DNA of 64,000 nucleotides from Triglochin maritima. Lineage: Eukaryota > Streptophyta > Magnoliopsida > Alismatales > Juncaginaceae. Of the stretch, positions 47,508-57,654 are shown piece after piece (position 1 is the first letter of the stretch; every line of letters starts with the position of its first letter). A model generated the notes under the pieces. It was not told the origin of the DNA and did not search any database. It saw nothing but the letters and a program-made list of their open reading frames with translations. The position numbers and the translations under genes were made by a program. The DNA is taken from contig OY821771.1 of assembly GCA_963682175.1 (NCBI GenBank), positions 33,810,201-33,874,200 on the forward strand. The letters run 5' to 3'.

Positions 47508-47837
47508 TCACCTTAACCAAGCAAAAGCAAAAACTTCAAAACAACTACTAGGCTTGAATTTTGCTAATTTCAAAATTCTTACAAATATCAGCAAACAAAT
47601 CCTTGAGTTGAGTAAATTTTCACTATGTGACTTCATGTAGAGCCTCAAATAGGTAAGACATTTGATTTCACCCCAAGAAAGTTGTTGGTCTAACTTCACA
47701 AGCACTGAAGGGGCAACAATCATTTCGCCATGAGGGAAATGGAAAGTGGAAGTTTTCGTTCGAAAACGCATTATTAGAGCATCCAAGACTAGGATTGTAA
47801 ATGGGTCTAGTTTGGGCGGGTCAGAGTCGACCTGCAC
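47508..47837 (-). pseudogene. Plant mobile domain fragment
   Basis: The minus-strand frame contains LDALIMRFRTKTSTFHFPHG followed by EMIVAPSVLVKLDQQLSWGE, clearly the RWRPETHTFHLPHGEMT core of the PMD. The usual N- and C-terminal parts are missing and the flanking sequence is decayed. It is the third PMD trace in the window and differs from the two MULE copies. Confidence 0.75.
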
Positions 47838-50800
47838 CTAACCTAGCACCAGGAATTGGCAGGTTGCAGGTTGGGCTACAACACCCTAGAAAATCCACGA
47901 CTCACGTACTCCGCCCTTCAACATGCCTCCTTGATGGGTCGTGGGGCGGGTTGACGGGACTGCCAGGTGGTAAACATCGATCGGTCCAACAAAAACCCTA
48001 TTTACCCTCCAATCCTCCTTCTGATGCCTCTTCAAAGCCCTAACCCCCACCTTAGCAAACCTGAAGTTGACACCATGGTGAAAGTTGGTGGCCCCTCAAA
48101 TCGTGTGGACTCCACAACTCCAATGTCCTTATGCTTCTATGGGATTCCGGCCAAGGTGTGGCGGAGAGTGGATATCTTAGGGTCCCGACGAGGTTTTTTT
48201 TAGTGTAGTTGACGACTTTGAAAATGTAGGAAAAATATAATATTTTGACATTCAAATGATTGATTAATGTTGGAAGAATATAATAGATTCACATGGAATT
48301 TACAGAAAACATGGAAACAATTGTTTGATAGGGAAACCACTGAAGCACACCACAAACATCATTATTCTTAAATTTCGACCCTAAGCTTCTGCAACAAAAC
48401 TGTAAAAGATCCCTAATCAATTAAACATGTAATTATGCTTGTACCTTAGTTATTTCAATCAAACATGTAAATATAATCCAATGGAACTTGCATGTATGTT
48501 ATGTGGATAAACATAAGGTCAACCACAATAGCTTACAATTATATACCATCTAAATGTGCCAAAATTTAGGCAAGGATCTGCTTTATCGAAAATCAAACAA
48601 AAAATGTGTTGATTTACAAACATTAATCCGACATTGAAGTGGATATAACATAAATTGTGCGACATTCTAATTTGTCTGAAATGAAACAAAAAATTGTCAT
48701 GATCGATTTACATACATTGAAGTGGATCTCATATAGTAACAACATATAAGTGGCAAAATAAAATAGAATAACAAACCACATTAATTGCACGAAATATGTG
48801 CATTAATCAAAGATCCAAAACCAAACCACAAAACCAAAAATAATGAAAATTAATTGTGATTTTTGTAACCCCAAACCAAACCCCTCAAATTTTCTCCAAA
48901 TAATCTCATTTTATGTCATAATATTTTTGGTCGTCAACAACCATCCACGAAGTGCCACCATATAAGGTGAAGGGAAAGGCAAACCTTAGAGGACGCGTGA
49001 ACCACCAGGCCACGCCAACCGCAAATCCTAGCCACTAGCTTCCTCCTCCAATAAGCAGTATGTTGTGAGTCTTTGAGATGAAGGAAAGAGGAGCTCCAAT
49101 GTAGTTGATAGCTCATTAAATTAGCAGTGGAATGGACTAAAAGTTTAGGAATGGTTTTGTTGGTAATTATGTGGTATGGCTTGTCCTATTTCAGAAGCAT
49201 GTTCAGGGCGTGATGAGGTATCTCATGTAATTAAGATGAAGGAAAGATGGCAAATTCGTTCGAAAACAAGCAATGGGATGACCTCTTCTGGAGGAGCTGC
49301 AAGAAGTTCACATGGTGAGCTTTCGCAACCAAAAGGAAAATGACGCTTCCGGAGGAGGGTTGAGAATTGCTTCTTTCAAGTTACGGAGGATGTTTGCATG
49401 TAGTCAATTCATTGTAGCAAATGCCAGGTGGCGTAGAAGTGTGGTTTGAATGAGCCCTTAGACTCCCGAACCACTCTTTTGTGTGGTTCAAACATGTTTT
49501 TTGGGACTACTAGGTGGCGAACATCGGATGTTTGGTGCCTTGGGGTAGACCATTAACCCCCTTTTGGGCTTGCCTCCTTTTCGGCCCATCATTCAATACC
49601 CCTTAGCATATTTCCATGTTGTTTTATCACCGGCAAAAATCCAATTTGATGAGTTGCGTCGCAATCCGTTACTTGTACCCCGAGTGAGACAACTTTAAGT
49701 CTACCTTGGCAAAATTTGTGAACCTTATAGTGTGCAACAAGTGCATAGACACAACTCCCACTTGACCTCTTTGACAGGAAACAAAAAAAAAGTTATCCAG
49801 TTTGTTGTCTATAACCAAACATATTATTACAACAACAATTTTATCCTAAAAACACCTTTACACAACCGTAAGCACATGGTTATATAGTTTGTAATTCTTT
49901 TTGTTGCATATAGCATTGCATGCTTTCTTGGGAAATCCAATTTCAAAACCTATCCCGCTAGTACGTACAATTGTTGCCCCACATTGTAGTTTTTTAACGA
50001 CAATTAAGCCAAGACAAATCTTCTGCTTTCAAAAGAAAAAAATAGTTTCTCCAAGGCGGGTGTGTCTATCTAGCTACCTTGGCTTTAGGAATTCATCTTT
50101 AAATGTAACCAAACCCGGATGAGTGACATTTTTAGACAACCTCGCCTAGGGAATCGATCGAGCCAAATGGTTTGCTTGCTTCATTAAGTTTCTTGCAGGA
50201 CCCATTACCATCCTTTACCTACTTCTTAACCCATGCTTTAACCCACAAAATCACCAATTTCACATCCCACAAAACCTTGTTTGCTAACAAAGTAAACATA
50301 ACCAGACAATACACAAACCTTAGTTAAAATTCCTGGTTAAACCACATACAAAACCCTATAAATACCTCTCCTCCCCAGCCCTACAAATGTCTAGAAACCC
50401 TGCAAAAACCCAAGCTCAAGCCAATTACTCGAGAGTAGTAGTAGCCATTCCAAATCATAAATTGATTAGGTCCAAAATGAGGGAGGTACCCTACCAAACT
50501 CTACCCGAACTGCATTCAAATACATGTCCAACATTACTATCCTCCAATCCAAATTCACCCTACATAGACTCTTAAAATTTTAAGCCTATCCACATTGCGT
50601 TCAAAAGTTACATGTCTGGAAAAACACTACCTACCTAATCATTATAGACCACCAAAATGACCTCCAAACCCTCTTGAAACCCCACCAAAAAATCCTGAAA
50701 CACATGCACCCTTAGATTTTAAATCAAATTAACTTTCAAAAGACCATTAGAACCCCAAAAAACTTTCTCGACGAAGCCCACAGAAACCACTTAGAAGAGA

Positions 50801-51119
50801 CGAATGTCCTTTGTCCAATAGTGCCGGGAATCAAATGTCTGTTGCTCTGTAGGCTCTTTACAGACCATCAAAATTCGTCTCCTCAATGCTATTTCAACAC
50901 CAAGCCACTCCAAACAATGACATCTTAACATCCATATCCACCTTTAAAGAATGTCCCTCTAACCGACGCCAACAATTCCAAACTTGCTTTAGGTCCTATT
51001 GTGTTTTGCTTTGCATCACCAAAGTTGTGTCTATGTTTGAAATTTTGTTTTGTACTTAAGATGCCTTAAAAAGATTTCATGCTAACTCAGATTTAAACAC
51101 TTTACTTAAAAGTAACCTT
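47838..51119. other. Long AT-rich stretch without recognised genes
   Basis: Only small frames without motifs. A short GC-rich segment (47800-48000) resembles non-autonomous transposon ends but could not be classified. The target-site copy AATTA of the next LTR closes the stretch (51120-51124). Confidence 0.5.
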
Positions 51120-51124
51120 AATTA

Positions 51125-53260
51125 TGTAGGATTTCTATTTTAATTGCACATATATATTTTCGAAATTTTTATGCACAATAAGACTCAATTACAATTTTCT
51201 ATGATTTATTTCATGCATGCATCAGTTTGTTTCAATAACTAGTTTCAAAACTTTATTAAAACGAACATGGGCTCCGAAATTCATACCTACAAGTTCTCTA
51301 AAACTTCTTGATGATCCGGAGACGTTGAGGATGACGATCGTCGCTTCTCGTTGCGCCGGATGCCTCCGAGTGTTCACCAAAACCCTAAACAAGGTTGGAG
51401 AAAAATGAGCTAGCCAATCAATCTCCAAAATAGCTTAGAATCTAGCTACAAACTCCTTCCTTAATCTCTGAGATTTCTTCTTCCAAAGACTTAGAAAATC
51501 AAGAGAATTTTCGTGACTTTTTGTGGTGAATTAGGAGAGAAAATAATTAGAAAACATCTAACACAACTAAGGAGAATAATGACCTATTTATAGGCTCCAA
51601 TCTTACACTCAATCATGGCTATTCTTAAGCCATGTTCTCTTGTCATTTTCTCTCACAAACTAATTCCATAATGCATTACATGCATCCACAAAACGTTTGA
51701 CCAAGTTTGGAGGTAATCCAACCATTAATCAATTTAATCTCTTAATTATCAAAGACAAAATCGATCGGGCTTCGGTTTACCGAGACATACTCGGTTAACC
51801 GAATATGTCACGTTCGTATTACCGTGCACTAGACGGATGACCGATTCTTAAGGAGAAAAATTCTCCTTAACCGATCGGACGAATTCTCGTCTAAAACCGA
51901 GTGCCATTCCAAGTTCGGTCGACCGAAAATATCAGAACTGGACATTGTTCGGTCGACCGTTTCTGGTTCGGTATACCGTACCAGAACTCCAGACACTTTA
52001 ATCAAGTTCGGTCAATCAATTTTGACCATCCGTTCCACGTTCGGTGGACCGATCCACAGAACCTTCGGTCGACCGAACCATAAACGGATTACCGAACTTT
52101 TACCCGATTTTGCCTTTTTCAAATTTTGGATTTATTTCCAACAAAATTTGAACTTTAGGGGGGGTTTTAGCAAATTCACAACTTATGCAATATATTATCC
52201 TATGCAATAATAAATTATTGCACCCCATAATATATGCATCTCATATGAATTTGTCATGATTCTAATTATGTTATATACAACATAATTGATTTTACTTGTT
52301 CACCACATGTGTCATATTTTCTATAAGAAACCCGACACATCATATGAACCAAAAATCAAGTTTCCTGTTTCCTGGTTTTTGCGGTGTGACCTATAGGAGG
52401 ATCTAGACTAAGTTGACAGGGATATTAAGAGCTTAATATCACAAGCTATAAGCGGTATCTAGCTACACATTATAACTCCCAATTAGTTAGATATCTTAAT
52501 TCCACTCGAACCAAAACCCGATCCATTTAGTGATGGAGTGCACCACTTGTGTCCGTCCCTTGCCTCATGATATTAAGAATACACACAAAGTAGTATTGTG
52601 TCATCTTTGTATTAGTATTCATTTCTTGATCTCTTTAAGCTAGTTATAAATATGACTTAACTCAAATCACATTGTGCACATTATAACTTTACTTTATCAA
52701 GGGGCCCACTAATATTATCACTTAATTAAGAGGGACAATGATAATCTTTTGACTAACTATCTTCTCCAACAAAAGTCATACTTAACCAAGTAATGCATTT
52801 GCACTACACTCATTGATAGCTTAAGACACTAGTCTAATTAAGCACTCCTTAAGTGATCAGATATAAGTCTCATATCAAAGGACCAAGGACACAGTAAAAT
52901 ATTAATGACACAGAAACACATTTCTATAATATTTTACTTATTAGGTCAATTCGGTATACAAAAGTAGTATTTTCCTCTTTTGTGTACCCGTGTTGTCACT
53001 CACTTGAAGAACTACAATGATCTATGACCAACACGACAATCTTAACTCGGCAATTAATGTTTCATGTTAATTACCATGATTGTGAATATCTTTTGTTTTA
53101 TGTAAACCAAAATCTTTTAGAACTCTACGGTTAAGGACCAAAACCCTATTCCTTAACACTTCTAAAAGACGAATAACATAAACAAGGAACAAAATTATTT
53201 CTCATTGAATTCATAATATTTGACATTTAAAAGTAAAACTTTTAGAACACATTCCCTTCA
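51125..53260 (-). mobile_element. Solo LTR (family C), copy 1, 2136 bp
   Basis: On + it runs from TGTAGGATTTC to CATTCCCTTCA, the reverse complement of the copy at 54817-56872. It is flanked by AATTA on both sides (51120-51124, 53261-53265). On its own strand: CGGTNNACCG cluster (52094-51773), then TATAAATA (51592-51585) and the transcribed part with an exon-like GC segment. No internal region adjoins it. Confidence 0.95.
51773..52094. repeat. CGGTNNACCG cluster in LTR C copy 1
   Basis: Palindromes with centres TT, TA, CG, AT and GG (CGGTTTACCG, CGGTTAACCG, CGGTCGACCG, CGGTATACCG, CGGTGGACCG) lie upstream of the LTR TATA box. The copy 2 cluster is mostly CGGTCGACCG, so centres changed while half-sites stayed. 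Confidence 0.88.
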
Positions 53261-53265
53261 AATTA

Positions 53266-53730
53266 AGGGAGAGGGATATATACTGCTAGGTTGTAGATTA
53301 TTCTACGATAACCAAAGAGAGAGAGTGTGTGTGTGGGGGGGGGGGGGGGGGGGGGGCTACCAAGATATCATGTTAGATGACAATTTATATGAAGTCCAGA
53401 AGAAAATCTAAAGGAATCAAAAATTCAGTACGATGTATACTTAACTAGGTAAAATCCAAAATCGAGATGGGCTAATCCAATTGTTATATACATAACAATG
53501 TAACTCCATGTGAGATAAAATCTAGATTGAAATACATTTTGCAATTAAAATCCAAAGTCCATGAGGCCTAGGTGATACGATAACTCATTGAGATAGAAAA
53601 ATTAGAAGATGAAGAAGAAGAAATCAAAGATTGGGTTAGTGAGACATAAGAACCAAGAGACAAGAACAAACTATCTCATTTCATACATATCTATTACAAA
53701 CACACACACACATATATATATATATATTTA
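53266..53730. repeat. Spacer with a 22-base G run and CA/TA microsatellites
   Basis: GA, GT and then an uninterrupted run of 22 G (53335-53356) occur, and (CA)n(TA)n at about 53698-53727. No gene is seen. Runs of this type are also prone to sequencing error. Confidence 0.85.
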
Positions 53731-54069
53731 AGGTTAATTATAGTTACCACCCATGAATTATGCCCCAATATCATTTTGACCCACTCAACTTTAAATTGTC
53801 ATGGTTACGACCCCTGGACTATGTCTGTTGAACCCCCTACTGTTGTAATTGGTTTTAACATCCACGTGATCTCATGTGTTTACTGATGCCATTGAACTTC
53901 CAAAATTATCCTTACCTTATCCACAAGACAAGAAAAATGTGACTCACACAAAACCTTACTCTCTCTAATAACCTTCAAACCTCACAACCCTAACCTAGAA
54001 TCTTGACCTAGCCTCCGCGACCTCCACCTTCTTTACCTGACATGCCAACCTTCACGATGCCTCCATCTC

Positions 54070-54511
54070 ATGAACCTGAAACCCCATTTAGCCACTCCTC
54101 CACCTCCAACCAATAGAAACCCTGGTCGTCGCTTACTCTCTCCTCCGTCAAGTCACCTCGTTTGCAAGTGCGGATTGTGGGTTGTGGGTCGTGAAGCGAC
54201 AACCAATAGAAACCATGGTCGTCGCTTTTACTGTGACCCCTAGAGGGATCGATAAATCTTACCGTTTATTCAAGTGGAAAGACCCTAAGTTCTCAAATCG
54301 CTGCAAGGAGTTGATTCTTGACCAAAAGGCCAAGCTCGAAGAGCTTCAATTGGAACTTCACCAAACTCGAGCTTGCACCAACAACGGAAATGGACCAAGC
54401 GTGGCACTTTCTGAAGCCCTAAACCAAGTAACATCAAGAATTTCATTGTCAAGAGACATGTCATATTTCCTTGTCAAATTTGTTGTTTGCCACGGTGTGA
54501 AGTATGTGTAG
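54070..54511 (+). pseudogene. GRF-type zinc-finger gene fragment
   Basis: A frame from ATG 54070 reads into CKCGLWVVGREATTNRNHGR followed by RFYCDP, then TAG (54241-54243). After a shift of one base the sequence continues YRLFKWKDPKF and a Leu/Glu-rich coiled-coil-like tail (AKLEELQLELHQT). This is the plant GRF zinc finger (CxCG..NxGRRFYxCP..CgxFxWxDP) with the third Cys region broken. GRF domains bind nucleic acid and occur in many plant transposons and small genes. Confidence 0.7.
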
Positions 54512-54816
54512 GTGGTTCATCAACCTTTTGCTGCGATGGACAGTTTGGGTGATGTGGTAATGACTGAATCGTGATGTAGGTGGTTCGTTGATCACTCATG
54601 GGGATGTGTATTTTTAGATTAAGGTTGTGTTTGTAGTTAGATTCTATATGTTTGGAATCCAATTTATTAATGTTGTTTGTACTTTTTTCTTATGTTGCTT
54701 TTATGTATGCTTTTGTTAAATGGAAATGTAGTTGAGTGACATGAGATTGTGAGTGTGGATGTGGATGTGTGTATGATCTTTTCACTTTAGTTAAAATGAT
54801 TTATGTTGGTTGAAAT

Positions 54817-56872
54817 TGAAGGGAATGTGTTCTAAAAATTTTACTTTTAAATGTCAATTATTATGAATTGAATGAGAAATCATTTTGTTCCTCGTTTATG
54901 TTATTCGTCTTTTAGAAGTGTTAAGGAATATGCTCTTGGTCCTTAACCGTAGAGCTCTGAAAGATATTGGTTTGCATAAAACAAAAGATATTCGCAATCA
55001 TGGTAATTAACATGGGACATTAATTACCGAGTTAAGATTGTCGTGTTGGTCATAGATCATTGTAGCTCTACAAGTGAGTGACAACACAGGTATGCAAAAG
55101 AGGAAAATATTACTTTTGTATACTGAATAGACCTAATAAGTAAAATATTATAGAAATGTGTTTCTGTGTCATTAATATTTTACTGTGTCTTTGGTCCTTT
55201 GATATGAGACTTATATCTAATCACTTAAGGAGTTCTTAATTAGACTAGTGTCTTGAGCTATCAATGAGTGTAGTGCAAATGCATTACTTGGTTAAGTACA
55301 ACTTTTGTTGGAGAAGATAGTTAGTCAAAAGATTATCATTGCCCCTCTTAATTGAGTGATGATATTAGTGGGCCCCTTGATAAAGCAAAGTTATAATGTG
55401 CACAATGTGATTTGAGTTAAGTCACATATTTATAACTAGCTTAAAGAGATCAAGAAATGAATACTAAGACAAAGATGACACAATACTACTTTGTGTGTAT
55501 TCTTAATATCATGAGGCAAGGGACGGACACAAGTGGTGCATGCCATCACTAAATGGATCGGGTTTTGATTCGAGTGGAATTAAGACATCTAACTAATTGG
55601 GAGCTATAATGTGTAGCTAGATACCGCTTATAGCTTGTGATATTAAGCTATTAATATCACTGCCAACTTAGTTTAGATCCTCCCATAGGTCACACCACAA
55701 AACTGGGAAACAAGGAATGTGGATTTTGAGTTCATAAGATGTGTCGGGTTTCATGTAGAAAATATGACACATGGGGTGAACAAAGCAAAATCAAAGTTAT
55801 GTTGTGATTAATAACATAATTAGAATCTAAATTAAATTCATATGTGATGTAAATATTATGGGGTGTAATGATTCATCATTACATAGGATAATATGTTACA
55901 TAAGTTGTGAATTTACTACTAATCCCGAAATGTCAAATTTTGTAGGGGTTAAACCGAAATTTGACAAGTCTGCAAAACAGTGCTCAAACGGTCGACCGGA
56001 TAGCAGTAAACGGTCGACCGGTAGGGCACGGTCGATCGGACGAGTCTCGACCGATAACAGGGAATTTTCATCTGTTCGAACGGTCGACCGAAAGTGATCG
56101 GTCGGTCGACCGAACATTGCGATGGAATAGTTCCTGTTACAAGCGGTCGACCGAATGTTGAACGGTCGACCGAAACATTGGTTCGAGCAGTCGACCGCAT
56201 GTTGAAACGGTCGACCGGTCCAGACGGTTTTATGCAGAATTAATTTAAGAATTAATTAGATCATGCATGGAATTGGTCCATAATTGATTTAATTCGTGGC
56301 TAATAATATTTATTAATAAATAATGGATGGTTAGATGGAATTTTGCATGAAATCATGGGCAAGAGGTTGCACATGAATAGGTAATTTGGAGAGAACCTAT
56401 AAATAGAGGTTATCTCATTGCCTTCCTACATCTTAATTAATATTGCTTTTCATGCAAAAATCTCTCTCCTTAATTCTCCACGAAAATTTCATAAATTCTT
56501 AAGTTTAGTTTAGTTCTTGAGAGATCATCTTCTCAAGAGAATTAAAGAGGGGTTAGTAATTGGATTCTAAACCCAATCGGAGATTGAGAGACTAGCTTCC
56601 CTCTCTCCGATCTTGTTTAGAGTTTGGTGAATAATCGGAGGCATCCGGCGCAGCGAGGAGCATCCCAACGGTCTCCGAATCTTCAAGAAGTTTTAGAGAA
56701 CTTCTAGGTATGAATTTCGGAGCTCCTTTATGTTTGTTTTAATAGAGTTTTTGAAACTAGTTTGTTAAAACAAACAGATGCATGCAATAGATTCTAGAAA
56801 ATTGAAAATTGATTCTTATTATACATGAAAAATTCGAAAATATATATGTATAATTAAACATGAAATCCTACA
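54817..56872 (+). mobile_element. Solo LTR (family C), copy 2, 2056 bp
   Basis: TGAAGGGAATG to GAAATCCTACA, flanked by GAAAT (54812-54816, 56873-56877). Opposite in orientation to copy 1, with an independent target site. CGGTCGACCG cluster at 55989-56215, TATAAATA at 56398-56405. It lies within the TIR element 53732-57087, so it inserted after that element. Confidence 0.95.
55989..56215. repeat. CGGTCGACCG cluster in LTR C copy 2
   Basis: About ten palindromes or half-palindromes (ACGGTCGACCGNN), some with changed centre or edge (GGTCGATCGG), end about 185 bp before the LTR TATA box. Confidence 0.9.
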
Positions 56873-57217
56873 GAAATAATTTCATATTTACATTAGTGGA
56901 AGAATTGGCTTGGTAAAGTAAGTTGCCGGCAGTTGGGGGTTATGGTCTCATGAGTTTGATGGTGGGTGGTCGGTGGAGGAAAGGTAAAGGTAAAGGTAAA
57001 GGTAAAGGTAAAGGTAAAGGGACAATTTACAGTTGAGTGTTAAAATGATATTAAGGTATAGTTCAAAAATGATAATTGTAATTAACCCATGTATATAACC
57101 AACACATTACCGCTACTAATCCATCTACCAACTATGGTGGGATTAAAACTACGCTACGAATCTTAGTTAAAACAATATAATAATAACTAACTTAATCTAT
57201 CCATCCCAACCGACCAA

Positions 57218-57490
57218 GCCACGTGTCCATGCTAAATAAGGCATGTGTCACCAAGCTCCCCTCGTCTTTACTTGGCTCACGGCCGCCGTTATGATTACAT
57301 ACTGATCGTTTGATCCAAACTTTCAAGTTCATTTTTATTTCGACTAGATTTAGTTGCAAAATCAACCGACATTTCTATCCGTAATCAAAGATCCAAACTC
57401 GTTGATAATTTGCCGCCAAACCTTAATCGGACCCCTTCACGTAGTTCCAAGCCCTAACCTGACACCGCAGGTATGCCGGACCTATAAATA
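57218..57490 (+). promoter_or_regulatory. SLU7 promoter region
   Basis: A G-box core CACGTG at 57220-57225 and a TATA-like TATAAATA at 57483-57490 (context CCTATAAATAAATAC) precede the ATG at 57655, leaving a C-rich 5' UTR of about 140 bp. There is nothing else of note between the TIR element and the gene. Confidence 0.55.
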
Positions 57491-57654
57491 AATACTTATC
57501 GGATCCACCCTCAAGCCCTATCGGATCCTCTCGCCTTCCCCAAACCAACCCCACCAAAGAATCCCAATTCCCAATCCTTCCCGACCGAAATTAGGGTTTC
57601 GATCTTCTTCCCGAATCCGATCCGTCCGTTCCCTCCGGAACCGGGGCTTCCGAC

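Larger units (their letters stand above)
53732..57087. mobile_element. TIR element (MULE-like) with GRF fragment, hosting solo LTR C copy 2
   Basis: Left end GGTTAATTATAGTTACCA and the inverse of the right end GGTTAATTACAATTATCA continue in parallel for about 70 bp (..AATATCATTTTRACHCTCAACTKTAAATTGTC). The net length without the nested LTR is about 1.3 kb. The interior holds a GRF-type zinc-finger fragment, as in gene-capturing MULEs. No convincing TSD was found, and the superfamily is inferred from the TIR style only. A (GGTAAA)n run (56980-57020) lies near the right end. Confidence 0.65.

Noticed and set aside
51125..56872. One giant fold-back element
   Set aside because: The arms end TG..CA and have their own different 5-bp target duplications (AATTA, GAAAT). 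They are two separate solo LTR insertions.
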